DNA of 64,000 bases from Umezawaea endophytica (GTDB taxonomy: Bacteria > Actinomycetota > Actinomycetes > Mycobacteriales > Pseudonocardiaceae), in the NCBI RefSeq assembly GCF_025061645.1, contig NZ_JANYMP010000002.1:560494-624493 (forward strand). The letters run 5' to 3'. Positions 62,512 through 64,000 of this stretch are shown piece by piece. Position 1 is the first letter of the stretch; every line of letters begins with the position of its first letter. Below the pieces are notes generated by a model. That model saw only the letters and a list, made by a program, of their open reading frames with translations. It was not told where the DNA came from and searched no databases. The translations under genes were made by a program, and so were the position numbers.

Positions 62512-64000
62512 TTACAGGCCGAGGTCGGCCTCGAACGCGCCCTCTTCCAGGCGGTTCTTGATGGTGGTGAGGAAACGACCGGCGTCGGCCCCGTCCACCA
62601 GGCGGTGGTCGTAGGTCAGCGCCAGGTACGCCATCGAGCGGATGGCGATGTTGTCGTCGCCGTTCTCGTCCGTGATGACCACGGGGCGCTTCTTGACCAC
62701 GCCGACGCCCAGGATGCCGACCTGCGGCTGCTGGATGATCGGGGTGTCGAAGAGCGCGCCGTTGCTGCCCAGGTTCGTCAGCGAGAAGGTGCCGCCGGAC
62801 AGCTCGTCCGGGGTGACCTTGTTCGCACGGGTGCGGGCGGCGAGGTCGGCGATGTTGTGCGCCAGACCGGCCAGGTTGAGGTCACCGGCGTTGTGGATGA
62901 CCGCGTTGAGCAGGCCGCGCTCGGTGTCCACCGCGATGCCGAGGTGCTCGGCGCCGTAGTAGGTGACCTCCTTGGCCTCCTCGTTGATCGAGGCGTTCAG
63001 CTTCGGGTGCTGCTTGAGCGCCTCGACCGTGGCCTTCGCGAAGAACGGCAGGAACGTGAGCTTGACGCCCTCGCGCTGCTCGAACGCCGACTTGGCGCGG
63101 GTGCGCAACCGGGCGATCTTGGTCACGTCGACCTCGAACACCTGGGTGAGCTGCGCCGACATCTGGAGCGACTCGCGGGTGCGCTGCGCGACGATCTGGC
63201 GCAGGCGCGGGAGCTTCTGCGTGCTGCCCCGCAGACCGCTCTGGTCGGCCTTGGCCGGGGCCGCGGCACGGGCGGGAGCGGCGGCGGCCGGAGCCGGGGC
63301 GGCGGGCGCGGGAGCCGGGGCCTTCTTGGCCTCGACCGCGGCCAGCACGTCCTGCTTGCGGATGCGGCCACCGACACCGGTGCCCGTCAGCGAGTTCAGG
63401 TCGATGCCGTTCTCCGACGCGAGCTTGCGGACCAGCGGCGTCACGTACGGGGTGCCGTTGGACGACTCCTCGGACGCGGCGGCCGGGGCAGGTGCCGACT
63501 GGGCCGGAGCGGGCGCGGCGGCGGGCTTCGGAGCCTCCTGCTTGGGGGCCTCCTGCTTCGGGGCTTCCTGCTTCGGCGCCTCGGGAGCGGGCGTCGGCGC
63601 GGGGGGCGGTGCGGAGGACTGCGCCGGGGAACCGGAGCCGACGACCGCGAGCTGACCGCCGACCTCGACGGTCGAGTCCTCGGCCGCGGTGATCTCCAGC
63701 ACGGTGCCCGCCACGGGCGACGGGATCTCGGTGTCGACCTTGTCGGTGGACACCTCCAGCAGCGGCTCGTCGACCTCGACGGAGTCGCCGACCTGCTTCA
63801 ACCAGCGGGTGACGGTGCCCTCGGTGACGGACTCGCCGAGCGCGGGCATGACGACCGGGGTGCCGCCGCCGGAGCCGCCGGACGGCGCGGGCGCCTCCTG
63901 CTGCTCCTGCTCGGGGGCCTCGGCCTGCGGCTCGGGGGCCTGCTCGGGCTCGGGTTCGGGCTCCGGCTGGGCTTCCTCGGAAGGCGTCGCGGTGGGCGCG
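62512..64000 (-). CDS. sucB/dlaT: 2-oxoacid dehydrogenase E2 (dihydrolipoamide acyltransferase), N-terminus outside window
   Basis: At least 496 codons; the gene runs off the right edge. The visible part starts in a Pro/Glu linker, so a first lipoyl domain lies outside. Then come a lipoyl domain ([17 protein letters not shown], with the lipoylated Lys in STDKVDTE), an Ala/Pro linker with KQEAP repeats, the subunit-binding domain ([17 protein letters not shown]) and the catalytic domain ending in [17 protein letters not shown] (His). In this group the enzyme may serve both pyruvate and 2-oxoglutarate complexes. It is the substrate of LipB and LipA. Confidence 0.93.
   Translation of the reverse strand, partial: APTATPSEEAQPEPEPEPEQAPEPQAEAPEQEQQEAPAPSGGSGGGTPVVMPALGESVTEGTVTRWLKQVGDSVEVDEPLLEVSTDKVDTEIPSPVAGTVLEITAAEDSTVEVGGQLAVVGSGSPAQSSAPPPAPTPAPEAPKQEAPKQEAPKQEAPKPAAAPAPAQSAPAPAAASEESSNGTPYVTPLVRKLASENGIDLNSLTGTGVGGRIRKQDVLAAVEAKKAPAPAPAAPAPAAAAPARAAAPAKADQSGLRGSTQKLPRLRQIVAQRTRESLQMSAQLTQVFEVDVTKIARLRTRAKSAFEQREGVKLTFLPFFAKATVEALKQHPKLNASINEEAKEVTYYGAEHLGIAVDTERGLLNAVIHNAGDLNLAGLAHNIADLAARTRANKVTPDELSGGTFSLTNLGSNGALFDTPIIQQPQVGILGVGVVKKRPVVITDENGDDNIAIRSMAYLALTYDHRLVDGADAGRFLTTIKNRLEEGAFEADLGL

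Noticed and set aside
63540-63600. The KQEAP tandem repeat in the E2 gene as a special element
   Set aside because: Ala/Pro/charged repeats are normal in flexible interdomain linkers of E2 proteins.

Overview
This window is high-GC actinobacterial chromosome, most likely Pseudonocardiales (a relative of Saccharothrix, Lentzea or Actinosynnema). The reasons are very high third-position GC, frequent GTG and TTG starts, actinobacterial marker families (DUF3145, DUF3052, AhpE, HelR, LAxTG surface proteins, F420/LLM-type oxidoreductases) and a gene order that, from memory, follows the mycobacterial/streptomycete block dlaT - TIGR01777 - lipB - lipA ... ahpE - DUF3052 - aceE ... fasR - fabD - fabH - acpP - fabF. 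The genus assignment is inference.

Left part (1-16 kb): an epimerase tail, a lipoprotein, and a split NAD(P) transhydrogenase operon (pntAA-pntAB-pntB) behind an apparently leaderless promoter carrying a 9-bp inverted repeat. Then come a PAS-GGDEF-degenerate EAL protein, a methyltransferase, a divergent MFS/MarR pair, a stand-alone TnpB with a putative omega-RNA region, paired fluoride channels, HelR, a 3-hydroxyisobutyrate dehydrogenase-like enzyme and a secreted SGNH hydrolase.

Middle (16-32 kb): a PucR-type regulator is followed by about 1.1 kb of non-coding DNA holding ten copies of a 15-bp palindrome, TGAACGG-N-CCGTTCA. The first six recur every 40-43 bp and the last four are in the opposite orientation. 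After several regulators, redox and hypothetical genes comes a ramCSAB-like class III lanthipeptide operon on the minus strand: lanKC (30978-28366), a 55-aa precursor with an unusual octaglycine spacer, two half-ABC exporters, and between them a 50-aa reading frame and a piece of tRNA-Asn sequence. It ends at a strong bidirectional terminator. Upstream of lanKC lies about 700 bp of comparatively AT-rich DNA without a convincing gene.

Right part (32-64 kb): the type II fatty acid synthesis operon with its regulator (fasR-fabD-fabH-acpP-fabF), a TAP-like hydrolase, a small membrane channel, an LAxTG surface protein, a beta-propeller phytase, an FMN riboswitch with a PnuX riboflavin transporter, aceE, DUF3052, ahpE and a tRNA-Val. 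The lipoylation genes lipA and lipB and the lipoylated E2 (cut by the window edge) follow. Between lipA and lipB lies an 8-kb accessory block: an SDR, a TetR gene with a strong double operator, an LLM enzyme, a secreted repeat protein, an ABC-2 exporter, and an ArsR-type regulator paired with a beta-lactamase-like protein behind a 34-bp nested dyad.

The items most worth follow-up are the palindrome array, the polyglycine class III lanthipeptide precursor with its tRNA scar and extra microORF, the predicted short hairpin RNA next to helR, and the stand-alone TnpB.
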